Source: Streptomyces sp. ISL-10 (GTDB taxonomy: Bacteria > Actinomycetota > Actinomycetes > Streptomycetales > Streptomycetaceae). Taken from it: DNA of 64,000 nucleotides. Location of the stretch: NCBI RefSeq assembly GCF_018614575.1, contig NZ_JAGGOJ010000007.1:124001-188000 (forward strand), given 5' to 3'. This document shows, one piece after another, positions 23,871 to 31,663 of this stretch. The translations under genes and the position numbers were made by a program. Numbering within the stretch: position 1 is the stretch's first letter; each line of letters begins with the position of its first letter. Under the pieces are notes generated by a model. It saw only the letters and a list, made by a program, of their open reading frames with translations, was not told the DNA's origin and searched no databases.

Positions 23871-25444
23871 ATGTCTGTGATGCGTGACTCGCGGCGAAGA
23901 CTCGCCGCGGCCAGCGCCATAGCCGTCGCCGCGCTCTCGCTCGGCACGGTCTCCGCCCTTCCGGCCATCGCGGCCGAGCCGGCGCCGGAAGGCGTCATCG
24001 AGAACGCCGGTGCCCCCGGCGTCATCAAGGGCAGCTACATCGTCACGCTCGACGAGTCCGAGGCAGACGCGGGCTCGAAGGCGGGCAAGGCTCTCGCGGC
24101 CGAGTACGGCGCGAAGATCAAGCGGACGTACGACGCCGCGCTCAACGGCTACTCCGTGCAGCTCACCGAGGCGCAGGCCAAGAAGTTCGCGGCGGACCCG
24201 GCCGTGGACTCCGTCGTGCAGAACCGCGTCTTCAAGATCTCCGGTACGCAGCCCAGCCCGCCGTCCTGGGGCCTCGACCGGGTCGACCAGAGGGCGCTGC
24301 CGCTCAACCAGAGCTACACCTACCCCGACACCGCAGGGGAGGGTGTGACGGCGTACGTCATCGACACCGGCGTACGCATCTCCCACAGCGACTTCGGCGG
24401 CCGCGCGTCCTACGGCTACGACGCCATCGACAACGACAACACGGCACAGGACGGCCACGGTCACGGCACGCACGTCGCCGGCACCGTCGCCGGGTCCGCC
24501 CACGGCGTCGCCAAGAAGGCCAAGATCGTCGGCGTCCGCGTGCTCGACAACTCCGGTTCGGGCACCACCGAGCAGGTCGTCGCCGGCATCGACTGGGTGA
24601 CGCAGAACGCCGTCAAGCCGGCCGTTGCCAACATGAGCCTCGGCGGCGGCGTCGACACCGCCCTCGACACCGCCGTGCGCAACTCCATCGCCTCCGGCAT
24701 CACCTACGCGGTCGCGGCGGGCAACGACGGCTCCAACGCCTCCAACTACTCGCCCGCGCGGGTCTCCGAGGCCATCACCGTCGGTTCCACCACCAGCTCC
24801 GACGCCCGTTCCAGCTTCTCCAACTACGGCAGCGTGCTGGACATCTTCGCCCCTGGCTCGTCGATCAAGTCGACGTGGAACACCAGTGACACGGCGACGA
24901 ACACCATCTCCGGCACCTCGATGGCGACCCCGCACGTCGCGGGTGCGGCCGCGCTGTACCTGGCCGCCAACAAAACCGCGACGCCGGCCCAGGTGTCCTC
25001 GGCCCTGACCGCCGCCGCCACCTCCGGCGTGGTGGGCAACCCGGGCACCGGCTCGCCCAACCGCCTGCTGTACGTCGGCGGCGGCAGCACCACCCCGCCC
25101 GGCAGCAAGTTCGAGAACACCGGCGACTACGCGATCAACGACTTCGCCACGACGGAGTCGCCGATCGCCGTCAGCGGTGTCACGGGCAACGCCCCGTCCA
25201 ACCTGCTGTCTCGGTCGACATCAAGCACACCTACATCGGTGACCTGAAGGTCGACCTCGTCGCCCCCGACGGCTCGGTCTACAACCTGAAGGCCTACGGG
25301 TCGGGCGGCAGCGCGGACAACGTGATCACCACCTACACGGTGAACGCGTCGTCCGAGGTCGCCAACGGCACCTGGAAGCTGCGGGTGAGCGACAACGCCC
25401 GTTACGACACGGGCCGGATCGACGCCTGGTCGCTGCAGTTCTGA
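23871..25444 (+). pseudogene. Secreted subtilisin-like protease with P-domain, frameshift near its 3' end
   Basis: Family S8 serine protease. Order: signal peptide (LAAASAIAVAALSLGTVSAL), inhibitor-I9 propeptide (GSYIVTLDESEAD), catalytic Asp in YVIDTGVRISHSDF, His in [15 protein letters not shown], oxyanion Asn in AVAAGNDGSNAS, Ser in ISGTSMATPHVAGAAALYLA. The catalytic domain is complete and followed by a linker STTPPGSKFENTGDYAIND. In the P-domain the frame breaks near 25208: after GNAPSNLL the frame runs to a stop at 25247, while the next frame continues correctly with SVDIKHTYIGDLKVDLVAPD and ends TGRIDAWSLQF at TGA 25442-25444. One G appears missing. Either a real deletion (protease may still be active without an intact P-domain) or a base-calling error. 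ATG 23871 has AGGAGGA upstream. Confidence 0.85.
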
Positions 25445-25483
25445 GTCCGACCCTGATCACCTGACCCTCGTCGGGAACGGACG

Positions 25484-25513
25484 GAAGGGGCGGCCGCTCA
25501 CGGCCGCCCCTTC
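25484..25513 (+). terminator. Terminator of the subtilase gene
   Basis: Perfect 13-bp inverted repeat (25484-25496 with 25501-25513), loop CTCA, tail TTCGTCC, 40 bp after the P-domain stop. Its position supports the longer, frameshifted gene as the original unit. Confidence 0.85.
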
Positions 25514-25925
25514 TTCGTCCGTATGTCCCCTTTGTTTGCCGCTTGCCGTCCGGTGTGGGCCTACGTCGCATGATCCGCGCGCCCGTTCGCAGGTGATGGG
25601 GCGAACCAGAGGAGCAACGAGCCGTGGACCCCGCAGCCCAGGGCGGGCAGCCGCCGCACCCGAGTCGCGGTTCGGCGATCACACGGTGATCTGCGCCGAC
25701 GCGGCGACCGAGGGGAAGCTCACCGGCACACTGCGAGGCCGCGAGGCCGCGAGGCCGCAGACGGCGCCGACGCCACAGGGGCCGGGCTCCGAGCCCTGAC
25801 GTACCGGCAGTAAACCACCCCTCACCGGCAAATCATCACTTCGGGTGAAACTTTGGCCCACACTTGCGGTCAACGACCCACGGTTGTCAGGCTGTTGCGG
25901 TCTGTCAATCTGTTGGGAGTGGCCA
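25514..25925. other. Stretch with a possible decayed small gene, upstream of the GntR gene
   Basis: 412 bp. After GAGGAGCAACGAGCC a GTG at 25623 begins a short frame (VDPAAQGGQPPHP); a second frame continues with ESRFGDHTVICADAATEGKL and ends at 25799. Together they look like one small protein broken by an indel, but I do not recognise it. GCGAGGCCGCGAGGCCGC near 25733 is a short tandem repeat. The GntR promoter should lie at about 25830-25925. Confidence 0.4.
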
Positions 25926-26678
25926 GTGACATTCGGTGAGCAGCCCGCCTACTTGCGCGTTGCGAGCGATCTACGGGAAAAGATCGTGAACGGCTCGCTG
26001 CCGCCGCACACCCGACTGCCCTCGCAGGCACGCATCCGCGAGGAGTACGGCGTCTCGGACACCGTCGCTCTCGAAGCCCGCAAGGTGCTGATGGCGGAGG
26101 GGCTCGTCGAGGGCCGGTCCGGATCGGGGACGTATGTGCGCGAGAGGCCCGTTCCCCGGCGGGTGGCCCGCTCCGGCTTCCGGCCGCCGTCCGGCGCGAG
26201 TCCGTTCCGCCAGGAGCAGGCGGAGGCCGCGACCCGGGGCACCTGGGAGTCCAGCAGCGAGCAGGAGGACGCGGGCCCGGAGATCGCCGCCCGCCTCGGC
26301 ATCCAGCTCGGCGACCGCGTGATGCGCACCCGCTATCTCTACCGGGACGCGGGCGAGGCCATGATGCTCTCCACCTCCTGGGAGCCGCTGGAGGTCACGG
26401 GCCGCACCCCGGTGATGCTCCCCGAGGAGGGCCCGCTCGGCGGCTGCGGGGTCGTCGAGCGCATGGCCGCCATCGACATCGTCGTGGACAACGTGGTGGA
26501 GGAGGTCGGCGCACGGCCCGGCCTCGCGGAGGAGCTGCTGGCGCTCGGCGGCGTGCCCGGCCATGTGGTGATGGTGATCGAGCGGACGTACTACGCGTCG
26601 GGGCGCGCGGTCGAGACGGCGGACGTGGTCGTCCCGGCGGACCGCTACCGCGTCGCGTACCACCTCCCCGTGAAGTGA
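25926..26678 (+). CDS. GntR-family (UTRA domain) transcriptional regulator
   Basis: 250 residues from GTG 25926. The N-terminal winged helix is of GntR type: PAYLRVASDLREKIVNGSLP, then RLPSQARIREEYGVSDTVAL, then EARKVLMAEGLVEGRSGSGT and YVRERP. The C-terminal 150 residues are a UTRA/HutC-like ligand domain with MRTRYLYRDAGEAMMLSTSW and PGHVVMVIERTYYASGRAVE followed by TADVVVPADRYRVAYHLPV. Such regulators usually sense small sugars, amino acids or antibiotics and repress neighbouring genes. No obvious target operon is adjacent; a 21-bp-stem terminator follows 255 bp on. Open frame upstream of 25926 is not protein-like. Confidence 0.9.
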   Translation: MTFGEQPAYLRVASDLREKIVNGSLPPHTRLPSQARIREEYGVSDTVALEARKVLMAEGLVEGRSGSGTYVRERPVPRRVARSGFRPPSGASPFRQEQAEAATRGTWESSSEQEDAGPEIAARLGIQLGDRVMRTRYLYRDAGEAMMLSTSWEPLEVTGRTPVMLPEEGPLGGCGVVERMAAIDIVVDNVVEEVGARPGLAEELLALGGVPGHVVMVIERTYYASGRAVETADVVVPADRYRVAYHLPVK

Positions 26679-27095
26679 GGGCGTAGGCCCCTGGCGTGGT
26701 GACGGCGCGTCAACCGCGGCCGGGGGCCCATAAGGCCAGGGCAGTGAGCCGCAGCGCACGCATTGTCATGTCCCGCTCCTGCCTTCCGTCGTACGTGCGA
26801 CCAACCGGCGCGGGAGCCGGTCCTGATGCCGGTGCCGACGCTGCGGGTCGACTGATGTTCCCCGCGGCTCCGCTCGGCTGCCGCTCGGTACGGCAGGGGG
26901 TGAGGGGGCACGTGGGGCACCCGCATATTTCACGCACCGGAAGGGGGCGTATCCAGCCGGATACGCCCCCTTCCGGTGCCTCTTCGTGAAAACCCTTATC
27001 CGCTCAGTGAAGGTCAGGCGTACGCTCAGGCATATGCTGAGTGGGGTTTCAGGTACCAACTTACGAGTGTGCGGGGCAAGTCGGGGAGGTTCGCG
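26679..27095. other. Intergenic stretch with a long perfect hairpin
   Basis: 417 bp without a gene. Contains the terminator at 26934-26979 and, after it, the promoter region for the SPOR-domain gene, with a GGGGAGG ribosome site at its end. Confidence 0.5.
26934..26979. terminator. Very stable intrinsic terminator
   Basis: Perfect 21-bp inverted repeat (26934-26954 with 26959-26979) with loop AGCC, tail CTCTTCG. The longest perfect hairpin in the window. Confidence 0.85.
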
Positions 27096-27275
27096 ATGAA
27101 TGACGCCGGCGCCGCGCTCCCCTGGCAGGTCATCCGGCAGGACGACAACGGCAACCGCTATCGCGTCGGCCGCTATGCCACCCGCGACGAGGCCCAGCAG
27201 ATCGCCGACAGTCTCGACGGCCGAGGTCACAAGCAGCTCTACTGGGTGGAGCGCATCGGGCAGACGGGCCCCTGA
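27096..27275 (+). CDS. SPOR-domain mini-protein
   Basis: 59 residues. ATG 27096 follows GGGGAGG by 7 bp; the longer upstream frame is not used. The whole protein is one SPOR-like unit: LPWQVIRQDDNGNRYRVGRY then ATRDEAQQIADSLDGRGHKQ and LYWVERI, the beta-alpha-beta pattern of the sporulation-related repeat that elsewhere binds denuded peptidoglycan. There is no signal peptide or membrane helix, so if it is cytoplasmic its role differs from classical septal SPOR proteins. Small proteins of this type are conserved in streptomycetes (from memory). Confidence 0.8.
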   Translation: MNDAGAALPWQVIRQDDNGNRYRVGRYATRDEAQQIADSLDGRGHKQLYWVERIGQTGP

Positions 27276-27371
27276 CGCAGTGCTCGGCGGCAGGCGTCAC
27301 GGCGCCGCCCCGGGCGTGCGGGGTGATCGTCCCCGATCGGGCGGCCCGGCGGGCGCAGTACGCTCCGGCGC

Positions 27372-27794
27372 ATGAAGGATCGCGTGGTGGTGGTGGCAGG
27401 GGCCGTGTACGACCAGGGGCGGCTCCTCGCCGCCCGGCGCAGCGCCCCCGAGGAGCTGGCCGGCCGCTGGGAGCTGCCCGGCGGCAAGCTGGAGCCGGGG
27501 GAGAGCCCCGAGCGGGCGCTGGTGCGCGAGCTCCGCGAGGAGCTGGGCGTGGAGACCGAGCCGATGGAGCGCATCCCGGGCGAGTGGCCGCTGAAGCCCG
27601 GCTATGTGCTCCAGGTGTGGACGGTACGGCTGCTCTCGGGCCGCCCGCGGGCCCTGCAGGATCATGACGAGCTGCGCTGGCTCGCACCCCACGAGTGCGG
27701 CGACGTCGATTGGCTCGACCAGGACCGGCCCGCCGTGGCGGAGGCCGCTCGCCTGCTCCTGGCGCGGTCGGGCGGTGGTGTGGCGCGGGGCTGA
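27372..27794 (+). CDS. Nudix hydrolase (MutT-like (d)NTP pyrophosphohydrolase)
   Basis: 140 residues. MKDRVVVVAGAVYDQGRLLA begins the fold; ELPGGKLEPGESPERALVRE then LREELGVE is a full Nudix box GX5EX7REUXEEXGU, with Glu residues for metal binding. ELRWLAPHECGDVDWLDQDR near the end is the DELRWL segment typical of the MutT/8-oxo-dGTP subgroup, so sanitising oxidised nucleotides or hydrolysing CTP-type substrates is likely; the exact substrate is not predictable. ATG 27372 has GGCGC upstream, not a strong ribosome site. Transcribed with the SPOR gene direction, 96 bp apart. Confidence 0.88.
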   Translation: MKDRVVVVAGAVYDQGRLLAARRSAPEELAGRWELPGGKLEPGESPERALVRELREELGVETEPMERIPGEWPLKPGYVLQVWTVRLLSGRPRALQDHDELRWLAPHECGDVDWLDQDRPAVAEAARLLLARSGGGVARG

Positions 27795-28106
27795 GGTGGC
27801 GGCCCGGCCCCCGGTGTCCGGCGGCCGGGTCCGCGTAGGGGGCTGCGTGCCATCGCCGGAGCGGCGGCAGGTGTGTGGCTCGGCCGGGTCCGTACGCGGG
27901 AGTTGAGCGGCTCGCCTTTCGTGCCGACGCCCTTTTGACAGGCCGGGCGCGGCCCGGCTCCAGGTCGCGCGGCGCGGGCCGCGCCACGTGCGCCCGGACC
28001 GCCGTGCCCTCGTTCCCGCTCGTGCCGTGGTACTCGGCACCCAATATCGGGTATGTGCTGATTAAACCCATCAAAAGGGTCATTTCTCCCGCGCTCGGTA
28101 TGGGGT
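27795..28106. other. Promoter region of the anti-sigma-like kinase gene
   Basis: 312 bp, no gene seen. The end is relatively AT-rich for this genome (CACCCAATATCGGG and GATTAAACCCATCAAAAGG, 28040-28080), a likely promoter for the gene at 28107. Confidence 0.5.
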
Positions 28107-28523
28107 GTGATCGGCGTGACCGGCAGCGAAGGCGAATGCGCCGAGTGGACCTTCCCGGCGCAGCCGAACGCCGTGCGTGCCGCACGCCACGCCGTCCGCG
28201 AAACCCTCAGGTCATGGGGCCTCGACGCCGCCATCGGCGATGTGACCGTGCTGCTGGTCAGCGAGCTGGTGACCAATTCCCAGCGGTACACCTCCGGCCC
28301 GATCGGTCTGCGGATGTTCCGGCCGAGTGAGAACGGCGCCGCGCCTACGCTGTTGGTGGAGGTGTCCGATCCGCTGCCCGATCCCCCCACCGAGCGGTCC
28401 GCGCACCCCGACGACGAGGGTGGCCGAGGGCTGCAACTGGTGGCCTGCACCGCCCGTCGCTGGGGTACCCGGCGCGGCAGGACCGGCAAGACCGTGTGGT
28501 TCGAGCTGGCCCTGACTGGTTAG
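28107..28523 (+). CDS. RsbW-like ATP-binding regulatory protein (HATPase_c_2)
   Basis: 138 residues, a stand-alone GHKL ATPase domain. The opening TFPAQPNAVRAARHAVRETL is typical of actinobacterial anti-sigma kinases; LLVSELVTNSQRYTSGPIGL is the N-box with the metal-binding Asn; VEVSDPLPDPP is the G1 region and DEGGRGLQLVACTARRWG with GKTVWFEL the G2 region. Such proteins bind sigma factors or anti-anti-sigma proteins in partner-switch systems. The last domain of the next gene shows the same motifs almost word for word (DEGGRGLQLV, GKTVWFEL), so the two are paralogues. Start is GTG 28107; weak ribosome site. Confidence 0.85.
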   Translation: MIGVTGSEGECAEWTFPAQPNAVRAARHAVRETLRSWGLDAAIGDVTVLLVSELVTNSQRYTSGPIGLRMFRPSENGAAPTLLVEVSDPLPDPPTERSAHPDDEGGRGLQLVACTARRWGTRRGRTGKTVWFELALTG

Positions 28524-28671
28524 GTGTCTGGTGGGACGACGATCACGGGGGGGCTCGGCCGAAAACGAACGAGACCTCTCTGTGATCGTGAACGCCGTGC
28601 CGGTCGGAGCCGTAGTGCTGAATACTGCGGTCATGGCCGGTCCGGTGCGGTGAGCTGGAGGGGACGGTCGC

Positions 28672-31260
28672 GTGAGCGAGATACCTGAGACGGCGAGCGG
28701 TGCCATGTGGCAGAGCAGCGCGCCTGGCTCGATCTATGACTACATCAAGGTCGCGTCATTCTCGATCGGCCCGGACGGGCTCGTCGATCAGTGGAGCCGG
28801 CGGGCCGCGGAGCTCTTCGGCATCACCGCCGAGCAGGTCAGGGGCAAGGACCCGGTCGAGGTCTTCATGCCGGCCGACCTGAGACCGCGGGGTCACCGCA
28901 CGGTCGCCGAGATCCTGGACGGCAAGGAGTGGACCGGTCTCGTCCCCTTCCGTGTGCCGGGTCACGACCGCGCCCACGGGCTCGCCGAGATCTATGTGAT
29001 GCCGAGCGAGACCGACCTCGGCGAACAGGCCGCGCTGTGCATCGTCGTCGATGTGCGCGCACTGCGCCGGATCGAGAGCGATCTCGCCGCATCGCAGGCC
29101 ATTTTCGGCCAATCCCCCTTCGGCTTCTTGCTCTTCGGTACGGACCTCACGGTGCAGCGTGCCAACCAGCGCTTCGCCACCGTCTTCGGCGGCGCCGCCG
29201 AGGAGCACCGCGGACGCACCGTCGACGACTACCTCTCCCGCCCCGAGGCCGAGCGGATGAACGCCGCCTTGCGCCGCGTCCTGGAGACCGGAGAGGCCGT
29301 CACCGACCTCCAGATCGTCGGCACGGCACCGGGCAGCACCGAACGCAGGCACTGGTCGATCAACCTCTACCGGGTGCACGGCGGATCGGGCAGGCCTGTC
29401 GGGGTCGCGGGACTGGGCATCGATGTCACACGCCGTCACATGGCGGCCCGTGAGGCGGCCAACGCCCGGCGTAATCTCGCCCTTCTCAACGAGGCGAGCT
29501 CCCGCATCGGCAACTCCCTCGATCTGGAGACCACCGCCCGCGAACTGCTCGACGTCGCCGTCCCCGGCTTCTGCGACATCGCCTCCGTCGACCTCTACCA
29601 GGGCCTGCTCACCGGCGACGAGGCACCGCCCGGGCAGTTCGCCTCCCCGCACGCCGAGAGCTACGGCGGCGGCAGCGCCGAACTGCGCCGGGTCGCCTTC
29701 GCCAGTGCCGTGTCCGACGCGCCCCTGATGACCACCCCCGACTGCGTGCCCGAGGGCGGTGGGCCCACCCAGGTCGGCGAGGTCCACCACTACCCGTTCA
29801 ACTCGCCCTGCGCCGACGCCCTTCGGACCGCGAGCCTGCGGACGATCCCCGGCCGCGACGGCAGCCTCGTCCAGTCCACGCTCGCCGTTCCGATGGTGGC
29901 GCACGACACCGTCGTCGGGCTGGTGCAGTTCGCCCGCACCAAGGGCAGCGAACCCTTCGGGGACCGGGACCGGGCCCTCGCTGTCGAGCTCGCGGCCCGC
30001 GCGGCCGTCTGCATCGACAACGCCCGCCTCTACCGCAGGGAGCACGAGCGCGCGCTGATACTGCAGCGCAGCCTGCTCCCGCCCGGCGACCCCGAGGCCG
30101 CCGGCCTGGACATCGCCTGCCGCTATCTGCCGGGCACCACCGCCACCGAGGTGGGCGGCGACTGGTTCGACGTCATCGAACTCCCCGGCCACCGCACCGC
30201 CCTCGTCGTCGGCGATGTGATGGGCCGCGGGCTGCGGGCCGCGGTCGCCATGGGAGAACTGCGCACCGCCGTACGGACCCTGGCGCTGCTCGACCTGGAA
30301 CCGGCCGAGGTGCTCTCCGCGCTCGACGAGATCGCCCGCGGCCTCGGCAGCCCCGGCAACCCCTCACAGCTCCGTCGCTCCACGGGAGGCGCCCAGGTCC
30401 CGCACCAGATCCCCAGGTCGCGGGAGGCCGACCTCTCCGAGGTCTATCTCGCCACCTGTGTGTACGCGGTCTACGACCCGGTCACCCGGCGCTGCACCTT
30501 CGCCAACGCCGGCCATCTGCCCCCCGTTCTCGTCGAGCCGGGCGAGGAAGCCCTCCTGCTGGACGTACCGCCGGGGATGCCGCTCGGGGTGGGCGGCGAG
30601 CCCTTCGAGGAGGTGGAGGTCGATCTCCCCGAAGGAGCGCTCCTCGCGCTGTACACCGACGGACTCGTCGAGTCCCGCGACCATCCGCTCGACGAGGGCC
30701 TGCACGCCTTCCGCGCCGCGCTCACCGAGCCCGGGCGCCCGCTGGAGGACGTCTGCGACCACGTGCTGAACACGCTGGACACCCGGCACGGCGAGGACGA
30801 CATCGCCCTGCTCATGGCACGCATCCAGGGCCTGTCGGCCGAGTCCGTGGGCGACTGGCGTCTGCCGCGCGAACCGCGCTCCGTGGGCCGGGCCCGCGAG
30901 CTCGCCCGCGCGCAGCTCGTCGCCTGGGACCTCGAGGCGCTCGTCGACACCGTCGAACTGCTCGTCAGCGAGCTGGTCACCAACGCGCTGCGGTACGGCG
31001 AGGGCGAGATCCGGCTGCGTCTGCTGCGCGACCGGACGCTGGTCTGCGAGGTCTGGGACGCGGGCCTGGTCCAGCCCCGCCGCCGCCGCGCCCGCGACAC
31101 GGACGAAGGGGGCCGCGGCCTGCAACTGGTCGGCCTGCTGAGCGCGTCATGGGGCTCTCGGCGCACGCCACGGGGCAAGACGGTCTGGTTCGAACTCCCG
31201 CTCCCCGGCGGCGGGGGGACCGCGGAGCCGACGGTGGAGCAGTTGCTGAGCATGTTCTGA
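28672..31260 (+). CDS. Multidomain PAS-PAS-GAF-SpoIIE phosphatase-HATPase regulator
   Basis: 862 residues, soluble. Domains in order: PAS (about 25-125, IYDYIKVASFSIGPDGLVDQ); second PAS (about 135-250, IFGQSPFGFLLFGTDLTVQ); GAF (about 265-455, SRIGNSLDLETTARELLDVA to AVCIDNARLYRREHERALI); PP2C/SpoIIE phosphatase (about 475-720, with TEVGGDWFDVIEL and VVGDVMGRGLRAAVAMGEL holding metal aspartates, and LYTDGLVESRD); HATPase (about 735-860, ELLVSELVTNALRYGEGEIR and DEGGRGLQLVG). The same protein can thus both phosphorylate and dephosphorylate an anti-anti-sigma factor, with PAS/GAF input. GTG 28672 follows GGAGGGGAC. Lies 148 bp after the RsbW-like gene, so it probably acts in the same circuit. 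Confidence 0.9.
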   Translation: MSEIPETASGAMWQSSAPGSIYDYIKVASFSIGPDGLVDQWSRRAAELFGITAEQVRGKDPVEVFMPADLRPRGHRTVAEILDGKEWTGLVPFRVPGHDRAHGLAEIYVMPSETDLGEQAALCIVVDVRALRRIESDLAASQAIFGQSPFGFLLFGTDLTVQRANQRFATVFGGAAEEHRGRTVDDYLSRPEAERMNAALRRVLETGEAVTDLQIVGTAPGSTERRHWSINLYRVHGGSGRPVGVAGLGIDVTRRHMAAREAANARRNLALLNEASSRIGNSLDLETTARELLDVAVPGFCDIASVDLYQGLLTGDEAPPGQFASPHAESYGGGSAELRRVAFASAVSDAPLMTTPDCVPEGGGPTQVGEVHHYPFNSPCADALRTASLRTIPGRDGSLVQSTLAVPMVAHDTVVGLVQFARTKGSEPFGDRDRALAVELAARAAVCIDNARLYRREHERALILQRSLLPPGDPEAAGLDIACRYLPGTTATEVGGDWFDVIELPGHRTALVVGDVMGRGLRAAVAMGELRTAVRTLALLDLEPAEVLSALDEIARGLGSPGNPSQLRRSTGGAQVPHQIPRSREADLSEVYLATCVYAVYDPVTRRCTFANAGHLPPVLVEPGEEALLLDVPPGMPLGVGGEPFEEVEVDLPEGALLALYTDGLVESRDHPLDEGLHAFRAALTEPGRPLEDVCDHVLNTLDTRHGEDDIALLMARIQGLSAESVGDWRLPREPRSVGRARELARAQLVAWDLEALVDTVELLVSELVTNALRYGEGEIRLRLLRDRTLVCEVWDAGLVQPRRRRARDTDEGGRGLQLVGLLSASWGSRRTPRGKTVWFELPLPGGGGTAEPTVEQLLSMF

Positions 31261-31663
31261 CGGGGGCGGGGCCGCTGCGCGGGTCTGGCCCCCGCCCGTC
31301 CTCCCGAAACCGGGCGCTGCCCCGGGACCCCGCGCCTCGAACTCCCACACGCCACCTGGCTTTGCCGGGCCAGTCCACGGCCGCCAGGCCGTGGACAGGG
31401 GGCCGGATTCGCTGTGCGAAATCACCTCCCTGCGGCACCCGGGGAAAGCCCGGAGGGAGTTTGAGGACACCGCGCGAAGCCCGTGAACGGGGTCCGGGGC
31501 TTGCCCCGGTTTCGGGGGCTACTTCCCACGGCCGCCAGGCCGTGGCGCGAAGGCGGGTAGGGGGCGCAGCCCGCTCACGGCCGCCACCCTCTACCGCGAC
31601 TTCAGCGCGTCTGCTTGGTCATCGCACTTCACCTTGGAGGCCATACGGCGGGATCGAGCAGGG
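31261..31663. repeat. Non-coding stretch with repeated palindromes
   Basis: 403 bp with no gene. GC-rich hairpin arms follow the SpoIIE gene (GGGGGCGGGGCC near 31262 with GGCCCCCGCCCG near 31287), a likely terminator. The 20-bp palindrome CCACGGCCGCCAGGCCGTGG occurs twice, at 31375-31394 and 31526-31545. A further imperfect inverted pair joins sequence near 31306-31330 (GAAACCGGG, CCCCGGGACC) with 31491-31517 (GGTCCGGGGC, CCCCGGTTTC). These look like mobile palindromic intergenic repeats. Confidence 0.6.

Noticed and set aside
26645..26926. Minus-strand frame beside the long hairpin
   Set aside because: Arg/Gly/Pro-rich text without hydrophobic core or start signal; typical of high-GC antisense frames.
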